Positions 53,129 through 62,200 of a stretch of 64,000 nucleotides of DNA are shown piece by piece (position 1 is the first letter of the stretch; every line of letters begins with the position of its first letter). Under the pieces are notes generated by a model. The model was not told the origin of the DNA. It ran no database searches and was given only the letters and a program-made list of their open reading frames with translations. This DNA comes from SXXH01 sp041165735 (GTDB taxonomy: Bacteria > Planctomycetota > UBA1135 > GCA-002686595), in the NCBI GenBank assembly GCA_046341775.1, contig JBKDQQ010000043.1, forward strand, positions 1 through 64,000, written 5' to 3'. Position numbers and translations under genes: made by a program.

Positions 53129-54877
53129 CTACCCGCCCGCGGGCGCGTCGGCTACGCCCGCCCGGCCCGCCCCACCTGCACGGCGTTGCTCCGGCACCGC
53201 GCGCGAAGCACCGCCCCGACCAGCACCCGCATCGTCGTTGGTCGCGCCCAGCAAGTCCTCGTAGCGGACGCGCCGCGCCACGCCGCCGGTGGCCGCGCAG
53301 AACCCGGACCAGCGCGCCGCGATGGCGGGCTTGCAGTCGACCAACAAGGCGTCGACCGCCAATTGCCGCGGGACATTGCGATCGAGGATCCGGTCGAAGA
53401 GCAGCCCGAGCTCGTGCCGCTCGCCGCCGGTGGGCACGCCATCCGTGAGGACGCACACGCTGTCGATGTGCTCGTCGGCGAGCACGCTTTCGAAGGCCTC
53501 GAGGAAGTCCCCCGGCCCGGAGTCGCGTCGACCACCGAACCACTCCAGCGCCTGGCGCAGGCGCGACGAGTCGAGGGGCACCGCCGCGCGCTCCCAAGGA
53601 ATGGGGCGGGCCGTGTAGGGCACGAGTTGCACGCGTGCGCCACGGGGCAGCGATTCCAAGGCTGCGGCCAGCGCGCGGTCGACCAGTTCCTTGCGCGTCC
53701 AATCCCCGACCTTGGCCGACCACATCGAACCCGAGAGGTCGACGAGGAAGGCGACGCGATCGGAGACGAGCGGCAGCCCGGAGAAGTGCGCGCCTGTGAC
53801 CGGTCGCAGGTCCGCGCCGGCGGAGCGTGTGGCGACACCTCCCGTCCAAGCCGCGACATCCGCGGCCCAGGCCGCTTGGTCCTCCCCGCGATCGACTCCC
53901 AGTTCGTTGGCCAATTCGAGGCGCAGCCGATGGCGCAAGCGTGGTTGCGTCTCGCGCGCCAGGCGATCCGCCAGCGCGCGCAGCGCCCCGCGATGCTCCA
54001 AGGATCCGAGCACCGCGATGGCAGCGGTGCGCACGGCATCCTCGGGATCGTCGATCGCTGGCGCGGCCAGTTCCAAGGCCAACACCTGGGTGCAACCGCG
54101 CAGGCTGCTCGCCGCCGCGGCGCGACGCGCCGGATCCGGCGACCGCAAGGCCGCTCGCACGGATTCCTCGGCCTCGTGCGGCGCTACCCGCCACGCCAAG
54201 CGCCACGCGAGGGCTTGCAGGACAGGATCGCGTCCACGGAAGGCCTGACGCGCCACAAAGGCAGCATCCTCGCGTTCGTCGGGATCGAGTCGTCCAGCCT
54301 CCGCGCGGCGCAGGAGCGCCGACAGGGCGCAGCGTGCGACTTCGCCATCCTCGTCCTTGGCGAGGTTGGCGAGCCACGCGATGCGCACCGGCAACGCGGA
54401 GCGACCGAGGAGCTCCGCCACGCGCGCGCGCACCACCGGATCGCGCTCGTTCAGGAGTGGCGCAAGGCGTGCCAGCCGCGCCGCGTCGCCGCGCGTCGCG
54501 AGCACGAGCAACGCCTCGTCCCCCACGATGGCGCGCGGGTCGCGCAGGGCTTCCACGACCAGTCCCCACGCTTCGTCGCCACCCAGGTTCGCCGCTTGGC
54601 GCACCGCCCAAGCACGAGTCTCGGGGCGACCATCACGCGCAGCGCGTTCGATCTCCTTCCACTCGAGCGGCCTGGCCGCTGCGGGCGTGACACCCGCGGC
54701 ATCGCCGCCCGTCACAGCCGCACCCGTCACAGCTGCACCCGTCGCAGTCGCGCACGCCGCAACTGGGCGGGGCTCACGAGCGGAATTGGACGGGGCGCCC
54801 GCCGACGCGACGGCCGCCAAGGCGCAGGCGAGCAGGGCGGCCACGAGGATGGCGCGACGCAGCCACGACCGCCGCAC
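53129..54877 (-). CDS. Secreted HEAT-repeat and vWA-domain protein
   Basis: From GTG 54877 the protein has 582 residues: a signal peptide (RRAILVAALLACALAAVASA); HEAT-like repeats (about 70-290, DPRAIVGDEALLVLATRGD, RDPVVRARVAELLGRSALPVRIAWL, DPARRAAAASSLRGC); then a von Willebrand A domain (about 350-530) with an intact metal site DLSGSMWS and VCVLTDGVPTGG. A Gly/Ala-rich tail ends it. An in-frame ATG at 55243 would add 122 low-complexity residues before the signal, which is less likely. First gene of a three-gene operon with the CAP and thioredoxin-like proteins. Confidence 0.75.
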   Translation of the reverse strand: MRRSWLRRAILVAALLACALAAVASAGAPSNSAREPRPVAACATATGAAVTGAAVTGGDAAGVTPAAARPLEWKEIERAARDGRPETRAWAVRQAANLGGDEAWGLVVEALRDPRAIVGDEALLVLATRGDAARLARLAPLLNERDPVVRARVAELLGRSALPVRIAWLANLAKDEDGEVARCALSALLRRAEAGRLDPDEREDAAFVARQAFRGRDPVLQALAWRLAWRVAPHEAEESVRAALRSPDPARRAAAASSLRGCTQVLALELAAPAIDDPEDAVRTAAIAVLGSLEHRGALRALADRLARETQPRLRHRLRLELANELGVDRGEDQAAWAADVAAWTGGVATRSAGADLRPVTGAHFSGLPLVSDRVAFLVDLSGSMWSAKVGDWTRKELVDRALAAALESLPRGARVQLVPYTARPIPWERAAVPLDSSRLRQALEWFGGRRDSGPGDFLEAFESVLADEHIDSVCVLTDGVPTGGERHELGLLFDRILDRNVPRQLAVDALLVDCKPAIAARWSGFCAATGGVARRVRYEDLLGATNDDAGAGRGGASRAVPEQRRAGGAGRAGVADAPAGG

Positions 54878-55303
54878 TTCGCTCGCGCGGTCGGGCGCGC
54901 AGTCGAGCGCGCGCGCAGGTGCTTGCCCGGCGAAAGGACGCAACCTCCCAATCAGGGCGCGGCGCGTGCCCACCCCAGGAACCAGACGCGAACTCAAACG
55001 CGAGGTCAGGCCCGAAATCAGGCCATGATTCAGGCCTGAAATCAGGCGCGAGTGCCGGCGCGCTCCTGCCGAGTCCCCGGAGTGTTGCGCGGGAAGAACC
55101 GCTGGCGAGTTCGCGGTCTCCTTCCCACTGGCCTTCCCGGTGTCGTTCCCGATGTCGTTCCCGGTGTCGTTCCCAGAACCCACGCGCCGGTTGCGACCCT
55201 GATCGCCCTTGCGGGCCCGCCGCTGAATGCTGGTGCTTCCCATGGCATCCTTATGGACGCTCGCCGCGCGCCGCGCGTGGCAGGCATTCGCAGGAACCTC
55301 GGC
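54878..55303. other. 426-bp divergent spacer with 12-nt tandem repeats
   Basis: This spacer lies between the divergent vWA operon and a plus-strand gene. It holds CAGGCCTGAAAT-type units three times at 55007-55042 and TGTCGTTCCCGG-type units three times at 55141-55176, both exactly 12 nt. If the vWA gene starts at ATG 55243 these would be coding; I favour non-coding. Confidence 0.6.
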
Positions 55304-56605
55304 ATGACCAGCTGCACCTTGCTCCTCGTGGCCTTCGCCTTGTTCGACACCCAGGCGGGAGGTCCCATGCCCGCCGAACAGATGGCGCCCGCGGCGCAGC
55401 GCGTGCTCGACGCGACACGCGCCGAGGACGAGGACGCGCGACTGCGCGCCTGGATCGCCCAAGGCGGTCGCATGCGCGTCGCGGTGGCCGCGGGCGCGGC
55501 CCCCCGGGACGAGCGCGAGCCGCTGGCGCTGGAAGCGCTCTCGCATTCGTTCATCGCCGCGCTCGCGCTGCGCTTGTGCGAGGAGGGCAAGCTGCAACTC
55601 GAGCAGCCGCTGGGCGAAGTGATGGGCGGACTCGATCCGGGCATCGCCGCCGGCAATCTGCTCGACGCGCTGGGCGGCCGCCTGCGCGTGCCGTCGACGC
55701 CCGCCCTCGCCGATGCCGCCGCCGAGGCGCGCGACCACGCCGGCTGGGCGGCGCTGTTCAAGCCCGCGGGACCGCTGCGCAGCGGACACGATCCCGACGA
55801 CGCCTCGTGGGCCATCGCCGCGCGCGCCTGCGAAATCGGCGGCGGGGCGACCCTGATGGAGCTCTTGCACCAGAAGGTGTTCGCCCCGCTGGAATTGGTC
55901 GCCACGGTGGCGGCGCCGCGCAAGGAGCGCCCGGACTGCATCGAGCTGCCCTACTCGCGACCCTACTCGCGACCGGGGTTGTCGCCGCGCTCCAGCGTGG
56001 AGCTGCTCTCCTCGCCGCAGGAACTGGCGCAGTGGATGCAGATCCTGCTCGAGCGACGACTCCTGAGCGACGCGTCGACGCGCCGCTACATGAATCCGCT
56101 GCCGCTCGCCGACGGCAACTCGAGCCATTGCGGCCTCGGCATCGCGCAGTCGAAGGTCGCCGGATTGAAGCGCTACCGCATGGGCTCCGCGCGCGGAGCC
56201 CGGCAACTCGAGCTGTCGTTCTGGTCCGGCTCGGGGTTGTGCATCGTCGTCGAGGCCGAGGCGCTCGACCTTCCCATCGAACTCGTCGGGCGCCGGTTGG
56301 CGCTCGAGCTCCTCCAAGCGCGCCAGAAGGCGGAAGCGCCAGTCGCGCACGATCCGGCGCGAGCCGCGCTCGTGGCCGGACGCTGGAACCTCTCCGGGCG
56401 CGAGTTCGAGCTCGTCGCGGGCGCGACGGCGCTGGAGCTGGTCGAGGCCGGGCGGCGGCTCCAACTCATCCCGCTCGCCTCCGGCGCGTGGACTTCGCCC
56501 GAGGACCCCGAGGCGCGCTGGATCCCGCCGGGCGGCGGCGAGCCGGCGCGCGAGTTGATCGTCGAACGCGGCGGCTACCCCTCGACCGCGCGCCGCGCGC
56601 CCTGA
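55304..56605 (+). CDS. Beta-lactamase-fold protein with degenerate active site
   Basis: This 433-residue exported protein (lead TSCTLLLVAFALFDTQAGG) has the layout of class C beta-lactamase/serine hydrolases. ALSHSFIAALALRLCEEGKLQLEQPLGEV corresponds to the SxxK helix, but the Ser and Lys positions are Ala78 and His81, and no YxN is seen where expected. VFAPLEL (for the usual PLGM) and LSSPQELAQWMQILL follow. A lipocalin-like C-terminal region (residues about 345-433) is present, as in some family members. AGGA lies eight bases before ATG 55304. I infer a pseudoenzyme; binding of peptidoglycan-like ligands is possible. Confidence 0.6.
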   Translation: MTSCTLLLVAFALFDTQAGGPMPAEQMAPAAQRVLDATRAEDEDARLRAWIAQGGRMRVAVAAGAAPRDEREPLALEALSHSFIAALALRLCEEGKLQLEQPLGEVMGGLDPGIAAGNLLDALGGRLRVPSTPALADAAAEARDHAGWAALFKPAGPLRSGHDPDDASWAIAARACEIGGGATLMELLHQKVFAPLELVATVAAPRKERPDCIELPYSRPYSRPGLSPRSSVELLSSPQELAQWMQILLERRLLSDASTRRYMNPLPLADGNSSHCGLGIAQSKVAGLKRYRMGSARGARQLELSFWSGSGLCIVVEAEALDLPIELVGRRLALELLQARQKAEAPVAHDPARAALVAGRWNLSGREFELVAGATALELVEAGRRLQLIPLASGAWTSPEDPEARWIPPGGGEPARELIVERGGYPSTARRAP

Positions 56606-56692
56606 TTCGCTGCGTTTCGCGCCCACGCGCACCGCGCGCCCGCCTTGGGCGCGGTGCGCATCCAAGGCCCGCGCGCGCCGCTCCGCCGAGCG

Positions 56693-56728
56693 GGCGCGCT
56701 CTGTCAAATTAATTTAACAGAGCGCGCC
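56693..56728. terminator. 36-nt near-perfect palindrome between converging genes, containing palindrome copy 7
   Basis: GGCGCGCTCTGT-C-AAATT pairs with AATTT-A-ACAGAGCGCGCC: 18-nt arms with a single mismatch, no loop beyond the centre. It lies between the ends of the serine-hydrolase-like gene and the converging repeat protein, so a bidirectional terminator is likely. Its centre (56703-56718, GTCAA ATTAAT TTAAC, then AGAGCG) is copy 7 of the dispersed palindrome, with one mismatch. Confidence 0.75.
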
Positions 56729-56734
56729 GCGGGC

Positions 56735-58561
56735 TCAAGGCGCCGCGCGCAGCACCACGCCCGATGCGTCGGCGCCGGTGCCCACCACGACCTCGAGCGC
56801 CGCGACGCCCTTCGCTCCCAGGTCGGCGCGCACGCGCACCTTGCCCGGGCCGACCGCGTCCAGCTCGAAGCGGCCGTCGGCGCCGGCGCGCACCTCCTCG
56901 ACCACTTCGAGGCCGGGGAGGCCCAGCACATGGGGCTCGGTCCACGCCACCTCGACGAGGGCCGCGGGCACGCCCGCGCCGGCGGCATCCTGCACGACGC
57001 CCCCCAGCTTGCCTCGTCGTTCGCCCACGAGCAGCAGCGTGCCTTCGAACGCGGGCAGCTCCACGCGCGGCGCTTCGCGGCTCCTCAGTTGCCGCGCGAG
57101 GATCCACACGCGCCAAGGACCCGACTCGAGGCCATCGAGCTCGAACAAGCCGTCCTTGTGGCGCACCTCCTTGGTGCGCACCTGCGACTCGGCCACATCC
57201 TTGGCGGGGATGTCGGCGCGCGTCCACGCGATCTGGTAGCGCTGCACCACCATGCCCCGGTCGTCGACCACGTGCCCGCGCAACCCGTAGGTCGGCGCGA
57301 GTTCGATGCGCAGCTCCTCGGAGCCGGGCACCACGTCGCGCGCGGCCTTGTGCACCACGCGTCGGCCGCCTTCCTCCAACGCATGCTCGACGACGAGTTG
57401 CAGCGGCCGCGCGACGAGGCCGCCGATGCGGAAGCGCCCGGCTTCGTCGGCGGCGAGGCTGCGTTGCGGCGCCAACTCGACTCCATAGGCGCCCTTCTGG
57501 GTCCAGCGCAGGACGGCGTGGGGCGCGGGGCGGCCATCCGCGAGCACGATGGCGCCGCGCAGCACGAGTCCGTCGGCCAGCACCAGATCCACGCCTTCGA
57601 TCGTCCGCGCACCGGGAGCCACCTGCACCTCGCGCGCCTTGCCGATGTACCCATCGAGCACCGGGGCCAGCCGCAAGGCTCCCGCAGGCACGCCGGAGAG
57701 TTCCCACGCCCCGTCCGCGCCGGTGCGCCGCGCGGCGCCCGGCAGTTCCAGGAGGATGTCGAGCAGCCCGTCGCTGAAGGCGTCGATGCGCGCCTTGTCG
57801 ACGGGCTGGCCCCGTTCGTCGACCACTCGTCCGCGCACGATCGCGCCTGGTTCGAGGAGGATCTCGACCACCACGACCTCGCGCGCGCGTGGCGCCAGGT
57901 TCTCGCGGCGGAACGGCACCCACGGCGCGATGGAGGCCTCGAGTTCGAAGGCATGGTCCGTGGGCAAGCCGACGAACACGGCGCGGGGCCCATCCGCGGG
58001 CGGCGCGCCCGCTTCGACGGCGGCCACGCGCTCGAGTCCGAAGCCCGAGCCGCTCGTGGGCAGGCCGTTCAAGCGCAGCCGGGCGCCGACGAACAGCGCG
58101 AGACGGGCCGCCTCGGACTCCGGCGCGCGGAAGCGCAATTCGAGCACGCCCGCAGGCTTCGCCTCGATCACGAAGCCGTCTTGCGCCTCTCCGCGACGCC
58201 AGCGGGCCGGCTCGGGGCTGCAAGCGAAGCGCGACTCCAGCGCGAGCAGCGCCCGGGAAGCGCCGTGCGGCAAGTCGAGCGCGAACGATCCGTCCGCCGC
58301 GCAAGCGGCGCGGGCCAGCTCGACGCCACCCTCGCCGCGCGCCACGACCGCGGCGGGATCGTCCGCGGGATGGTCGTCCGGCAAGCGCACGCGACCGGCC
58401 AGCCGCACGGGGCCGTGCGTGTCCTCGTGGCGCGACGCGGGTTCGGCGGCGTCGGGCCGCGGGCCGGGCAAGCCGAGGCAAGCGACGAGGAGCAGGCCGA
58501 TCCGGATGGCGAGGAGGGCGCCCCGCGGGCCGGAACTCGTGCGTTGGGAAGGCGTGGACAT
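56735..58561 (-). CDS. Secreted carboxypeptidase-regulatory-like repeat protein
   Basis: This 608-residue protein has a signal peptide (LLAIRIGLLLVACLGLPGPRPDA). It is built of four or more prealbumin-like beta-sandwich repeats: VRGRVVDERGQPVDKARIDAF, LRGAIVLADGRPAPHAVLRW, LRGHVVDDRGMVVQRYQIAW and LGGVVQDAAGAGVPAALVEV. It is related in style to the 1245-residue protein at 33395. ATG 58561 is 46 bp after the ECF sigma gene on the same strand, so it is probably the second gene of that operon and a target or partner of its signalling. Confidence 0.78.
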   Translation of the reverse strand: MSTPSQRTSSGPRGALLAIRIGLLLVACLGLPGPRPDAAEPASRHEDTHGPVRLAGRVRLPDDHPADDPAAVVARGEGGVELARAACAADGSFALDLPHGASRALLALESRFACSPEPARWRRGEAQDGFVIEAKPAGVLELRFRAPESEAARLALFVGARLRLNGLPTSGSGFGLERVAAVEAGAPPADGPRAVFVGLPTDHAFELEASIAPWVPFRRENLAPRAREVVVVEILLEPGAIVRGRVVDERGQPVDKARIDAFSDGLLDILLELPGAARRTGADGAWELSGVPAGALRLAPVLDGYIGKAREVQVAPGARTIEGVDLVLADGLVLRGAIVLADGRPAPHAVLRWTQKGAYGVELAPQRSLAADEAGRFRIGGLVARPLQLVVEHALEEGGRRVVHKAARDVVPGSEELRIELAPTYGLRGHVVDDRGMVVQRYQIAWTRADIPAKDVAESQVRTKEVRHKDGLFELDGLESGPWRVWILARQLRSREAPRVELPAFEGTLLLVGERRGKLGGVVQDAAGAGVPAALVEVAWTEPHVLGLPGLEVVEEVRAGADGRFELDAVGPGKVRVRADLGAKGVAALEVVVGTGADASGVVLRAAP

Positions 58562-58607
58562 CGACGTGGAACCGCGTTGCGGCTCCGCGATGTTGCCAAA
58601 TGCGGGA

Positions 58608-59213
58608 CTAGTCGAGGTAGTCGTACCCGCGACCCGCCTGGGCGGCGCGCTCGCGCAGGGACTGCCAGCGCTTGGCGACGGTGTCCTTCAACAGCCCGAG
58701 ACGCTCTCCCGCCTCGTTGTAGGTCAGCCCTTCGAGCCCCACGTGCATGAACATGGCGTATTCCTCGGCGTCGAGGGAACGCGCCCATTGGAGCAGCGCC
58801 TGCACTTCCTCCTCGCGTGCGAGGCGGCGGCAAAGGGTCGTGGCCGAATCGGGCGCCTCGTGCAGGACTTCGCCGCGCGCCGCGGCGTTGTAGTCGTTGC
58901 GCGTGCGCCGCAGGCACTCGAGCACCACGTTCTTGGCGATGCGGAAGAGCCAGGCGCGGAACGGCGTGGTCTCGGGGTTCCAGGTGTGGAAGCGCTTCCA
59001 GGCGCGGCACCAAGTCTCCTGCGCGATGTCGAGCGGGTCGACGGTCTCTCGCAAGGGTCCGGACACCTTCAATTCGCACCATGCCACCAAGGCGGGCGCG
59101 ACGCGCTCGCACAGCTCCGAGAAACGCTTGGCGTCCCCCTGCGCGGCGGCGCGCGCAAGGTTCTGTGTCGTGTCTTCGTAGGGAATCCCGTTCCCGGAAG
59201 GAGAACTGTGCAT
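58608..59213 (-). CDS. ECF-type RNA polymerase sigma factor
   Basis: This 201-residue protein has sigma region 2 (about 50-110, DPLDIAQETWCRAWKRFHTW and FRAWLFRIAKNVVLECLRR) and region 4 (about 140-190, LDAEEYAMFMHVGLEGLTYNEAGERLGLLKDTVAKRWQSLRERA). No anti-sigma factor gene is next to it. Instead a Ser/Thr kinase gene starts 50 bp away on the other strand, the pairing known for several planctomycete ECF groups in which phosphorylation is thought to control the sigma factor. Length is normal. Confidence 0.9.
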   Translation of the reverse strand: MHSSPSGNGIPYEDTTQNLARAAAQGDAKRFSELCERVAPALVAWCELKVSGPLRETVDPLDIAQETWCRAWKRFHTWNPETTPFRAWLFRIAKNVVLECLRRTRNDYNAAARGEVLHEAPDSATTLCRRLAREEEVQALLQWARSLDAEEYAMFMHVGLEGLTYNEAGERLGLLKDTVAKRWQSLRERAAQAGRGYDYLD

Positions 59214-59263
59214 GGTGGCGGTTCCCGAGGCGTCTCGGATGGCTACAGTCTATCCTAGGTTTG

Positions 59264-62200
59264 GTGCTACCCGACGACGAAGCCCGGCTGGCGGACGTGC
59301 TCGACTTCGTCGAGCAGTACGAAGCGGATCGCGCTCGAGGCGTGGAACGCACGCTGGCGCAGTGGCTGGAGCGGTTTCCGCGCAGCCAATCCGAAGTCGC
59401 GGCCGAGTGGCTGGCCCTCGTCGAGGGTCGCGCGAAGGTCGCGCCTGCGAACAAGGCCGACTCCGGATCCGAACAAGTGCGTAGCGGCGCGGACGAGGCA
59501 CCGAGCACCGCGCGGATCGGCAGGTACGAGCTGCTGCGCGAGCTCGGCCGTGGCGGCCAAGGCACGGTGCACCTGGCGCGCGACACGCGCCTGCACCGCA
59601 ACGTCGCGCTGAAGGTCTTGTCGGGCGGAGTCGACGCGCTGCAGTCGAACCGCATCGAACGGCTGCGGCGCGAGGCGGAAGTCATCGCGCGGCTCGACCA
59701 TCCGTCGCTGTGCGCCATCCTCGACGCGGATCTCGCCGCGACGCCGCCTTGGATGGCGATGCGGCTGGTGCAGGGGGAGACGCTCGCCTCCGCCTTGGTG
59801 CGCGCCAAGCGCGTGGGCGCCACGACCGTGGGCGGCATCCCGTTGCCGCCGCGCACCGCGGCCGAGGTGCGGGCCGTCTGCGCGTTGTTCGAGCGCGCGG
59901 CGCGCGCGTTGCACGTGGCCCACGAGTCCGGCATCGTCCACCGCGACGTCAAGCCGGGCAACCTGATGGTCGACGGCGACGGCAAGCCCGTGCTGCTCGA
60001 TTTCGGCATGGCCGAGGACCGCTCGCTCGACCACCAATTGACGATGCATGGCGACGTGTTCGGAACGCCGGACTACATGGCGCCCGAACAAGTCGATGGT
60101 CGCAGGTCCGAGGTCGGCCCCGCCACGGATGTGTGGGCGCTGGCCGCCAGCCTGCACGAAGCGCTCACGCTCGAACGCCCGTTTCAACGCGACTCCCTGC
60201 CGGCCACATTCGACGCCATCCGCAAGGCGCCGGCGCGCAGGCCCGGCGACGCCAACGAGGCCGTGGGGCGCGACCTCGACGTGATCGTGGCCACGGCGCT
60301 GGAGAAGGACCCCGGGCGCCGCTACGCCACCGCCCTCGAGTTCGCCGAGGATCTGCGGCGCTTCCGCGAGTTCGAGCCCATCCGCGCCCGACCGGCGGGA
60401 TGGATGCTGCGCCTGGCGCGCTGGGCGCGCCGCAACCCGGCCATCGCCACGGCGAGCTTCGGCGGCTTCGCCGCGCTGGGCACGGGCCTGGGGATCACGT
60501 TGCACCTGTTGGCCCTGGAGCGCGCGGCGCTCTCGAACGCGCTGGGACGGCATCTGGCGCAGCGTGCCATCGCGGTGCTGGAGGAGGACGGTTCGCGCGC
60601 CCTGCTGCTGGGCGCCGAAGCGATGGAGCGCGCCCCCAACTGGATGACGCGCGGCACCCTGTCGCGCGTGCTGGAGGCGAACTTCCTCGAACGACGCTTC
60701 GTGCAGCCGCAACCGGCGCGCTTGTGCAACGCGATCGCCGTCTCCCCCGACGGGGAGCTGCTCGCCATGGCCTTCGACGACGGCACCGTGCGCGTGGCGC
60801 GCCTGTCGGATGGACTCGACGTGGCCCAACGGCGTTTCGTTCTCGCGCCGCGGGACATCGCCTTCGACGACTCTGGCGAGCACCTGTGCATCGCCCTCGA
60901 CTCGAGCCTGGAATTGTGCTCGACGTCCGATCTGGGCACCAAGTCCGCCGTCGACCTGGGCGTGGAGGTCGAACTGGTCTCGTGGGCGGGACAACGCTGG
61001 ATCGTCGCCGCGGGCACCTGGTCCGCCTTGGACAAGGAGACACTCGCCGACGAGGGTTCGGTGGCCCCGTTGCGCGGGCCGGCCCGACATGTCGAGCTGC
61101 GCGTGTTGCGCGAGGGCGCGAACGCAGGCCGCATCCGACTGCTGCTGCTCGATGACGGTGCGCACGTCGTGGAACTGGGCGAGGACGCCTTGGGCGTGCT
61201 CGTGGCCCGGGAACTGGAGGCCGTGCCGCAAGCCCTGACGGCCTCGCTCTCCTTCGATGGCGCGAGCTTGGCCAGCTCGTCGGCGGAGGGCGACATCCGC
61301 CTGTTGCATCTCGAAGCCGGCGCATCGACCGCTCCGGGCTCCTTGCGACTGGACCCGCCGGCGAACCTGTTGGAGTGGGCCCCGGGCGGCGACTGGCTGG
61401 TGCTGGGCTGCAATCGGGGCGAGGAGGACAGCAGGGCGTGGGCGCTGGATGCGGCGAACCTGCGGCTGGTGCCCCTGCCGGGGCACCAGGGCAAGCCGCT
61501 GGACTCCGTCTGCCCGACCATCGAAGACGGACGCGTGTGGACGACGGGCGGCGACCTGAGCTTGTGCTTGTCGGATCTCTCGACAGGCCAGGAATTGGCG
61601 CGCACTCGTCTGGTCCTGCGCGCCGGGTACATGACGGCCACGCAGGATGGTGCGCGCATCATCCTGCGCAGCACGACCGGGACCACCATCCAAGTGATGC
61701 ATGCGGGATCTCGGCCGGACGCCTTGATCCTGTCGGGGCACCGCGGGGCCATCCGGCTGGGAGGATTCGGCCCCGATGACCGCAGCGTGCATGCCATCGA
61801 CGCTACCGGGGAATTCCGCATGTGGGACGCGGCCACCGGAAGGTCCATGGCGATCGTTCCGTCCAAGGCGCCACTGCGGTCGGCCCTGCACGACGCGCGC
61901 AAGCGGCATGCTCTGGTGGTCGATGTCCAAGGCGGACTGGCCAGCCTGGACTTGACGGACGGTACGCGGTCGTGGTCCCTGGATTGGGGCGCGCCCGTGC
62001 TCGCGGCGGACATCTCCGTCGATGGTCGAGCCGTGGCAGTCGTGGACGCGCAAGGCGCCTGGTTGGCACGACCGGATGGAACGCGCACCGCGCTGGTCGC
62101 GGGGGAATTGCGCGGCGCCTGCTTCGACGCCAGCGGCGAGTTGGTGCTCGTCTTCTCCAACCAGGACACGGCAACCATCCACCGCACCGCCGACGCGACG

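Noticed and set aside
54878..55243. N-terminal extension of the vWA/HEAT protein from ATG 55243
   Set aside because: It would place 122 low-complexity repeat residues before a normal signal peptide; GTG 54877 gives a standard secreted protein.
417..56718. Dispersed palindrome as remnants of an insertion sequence
   Set aside because: No transposase, target duplications or longer shared flanks are visible at any copy; only the 16-bp core and a short flank are shared.
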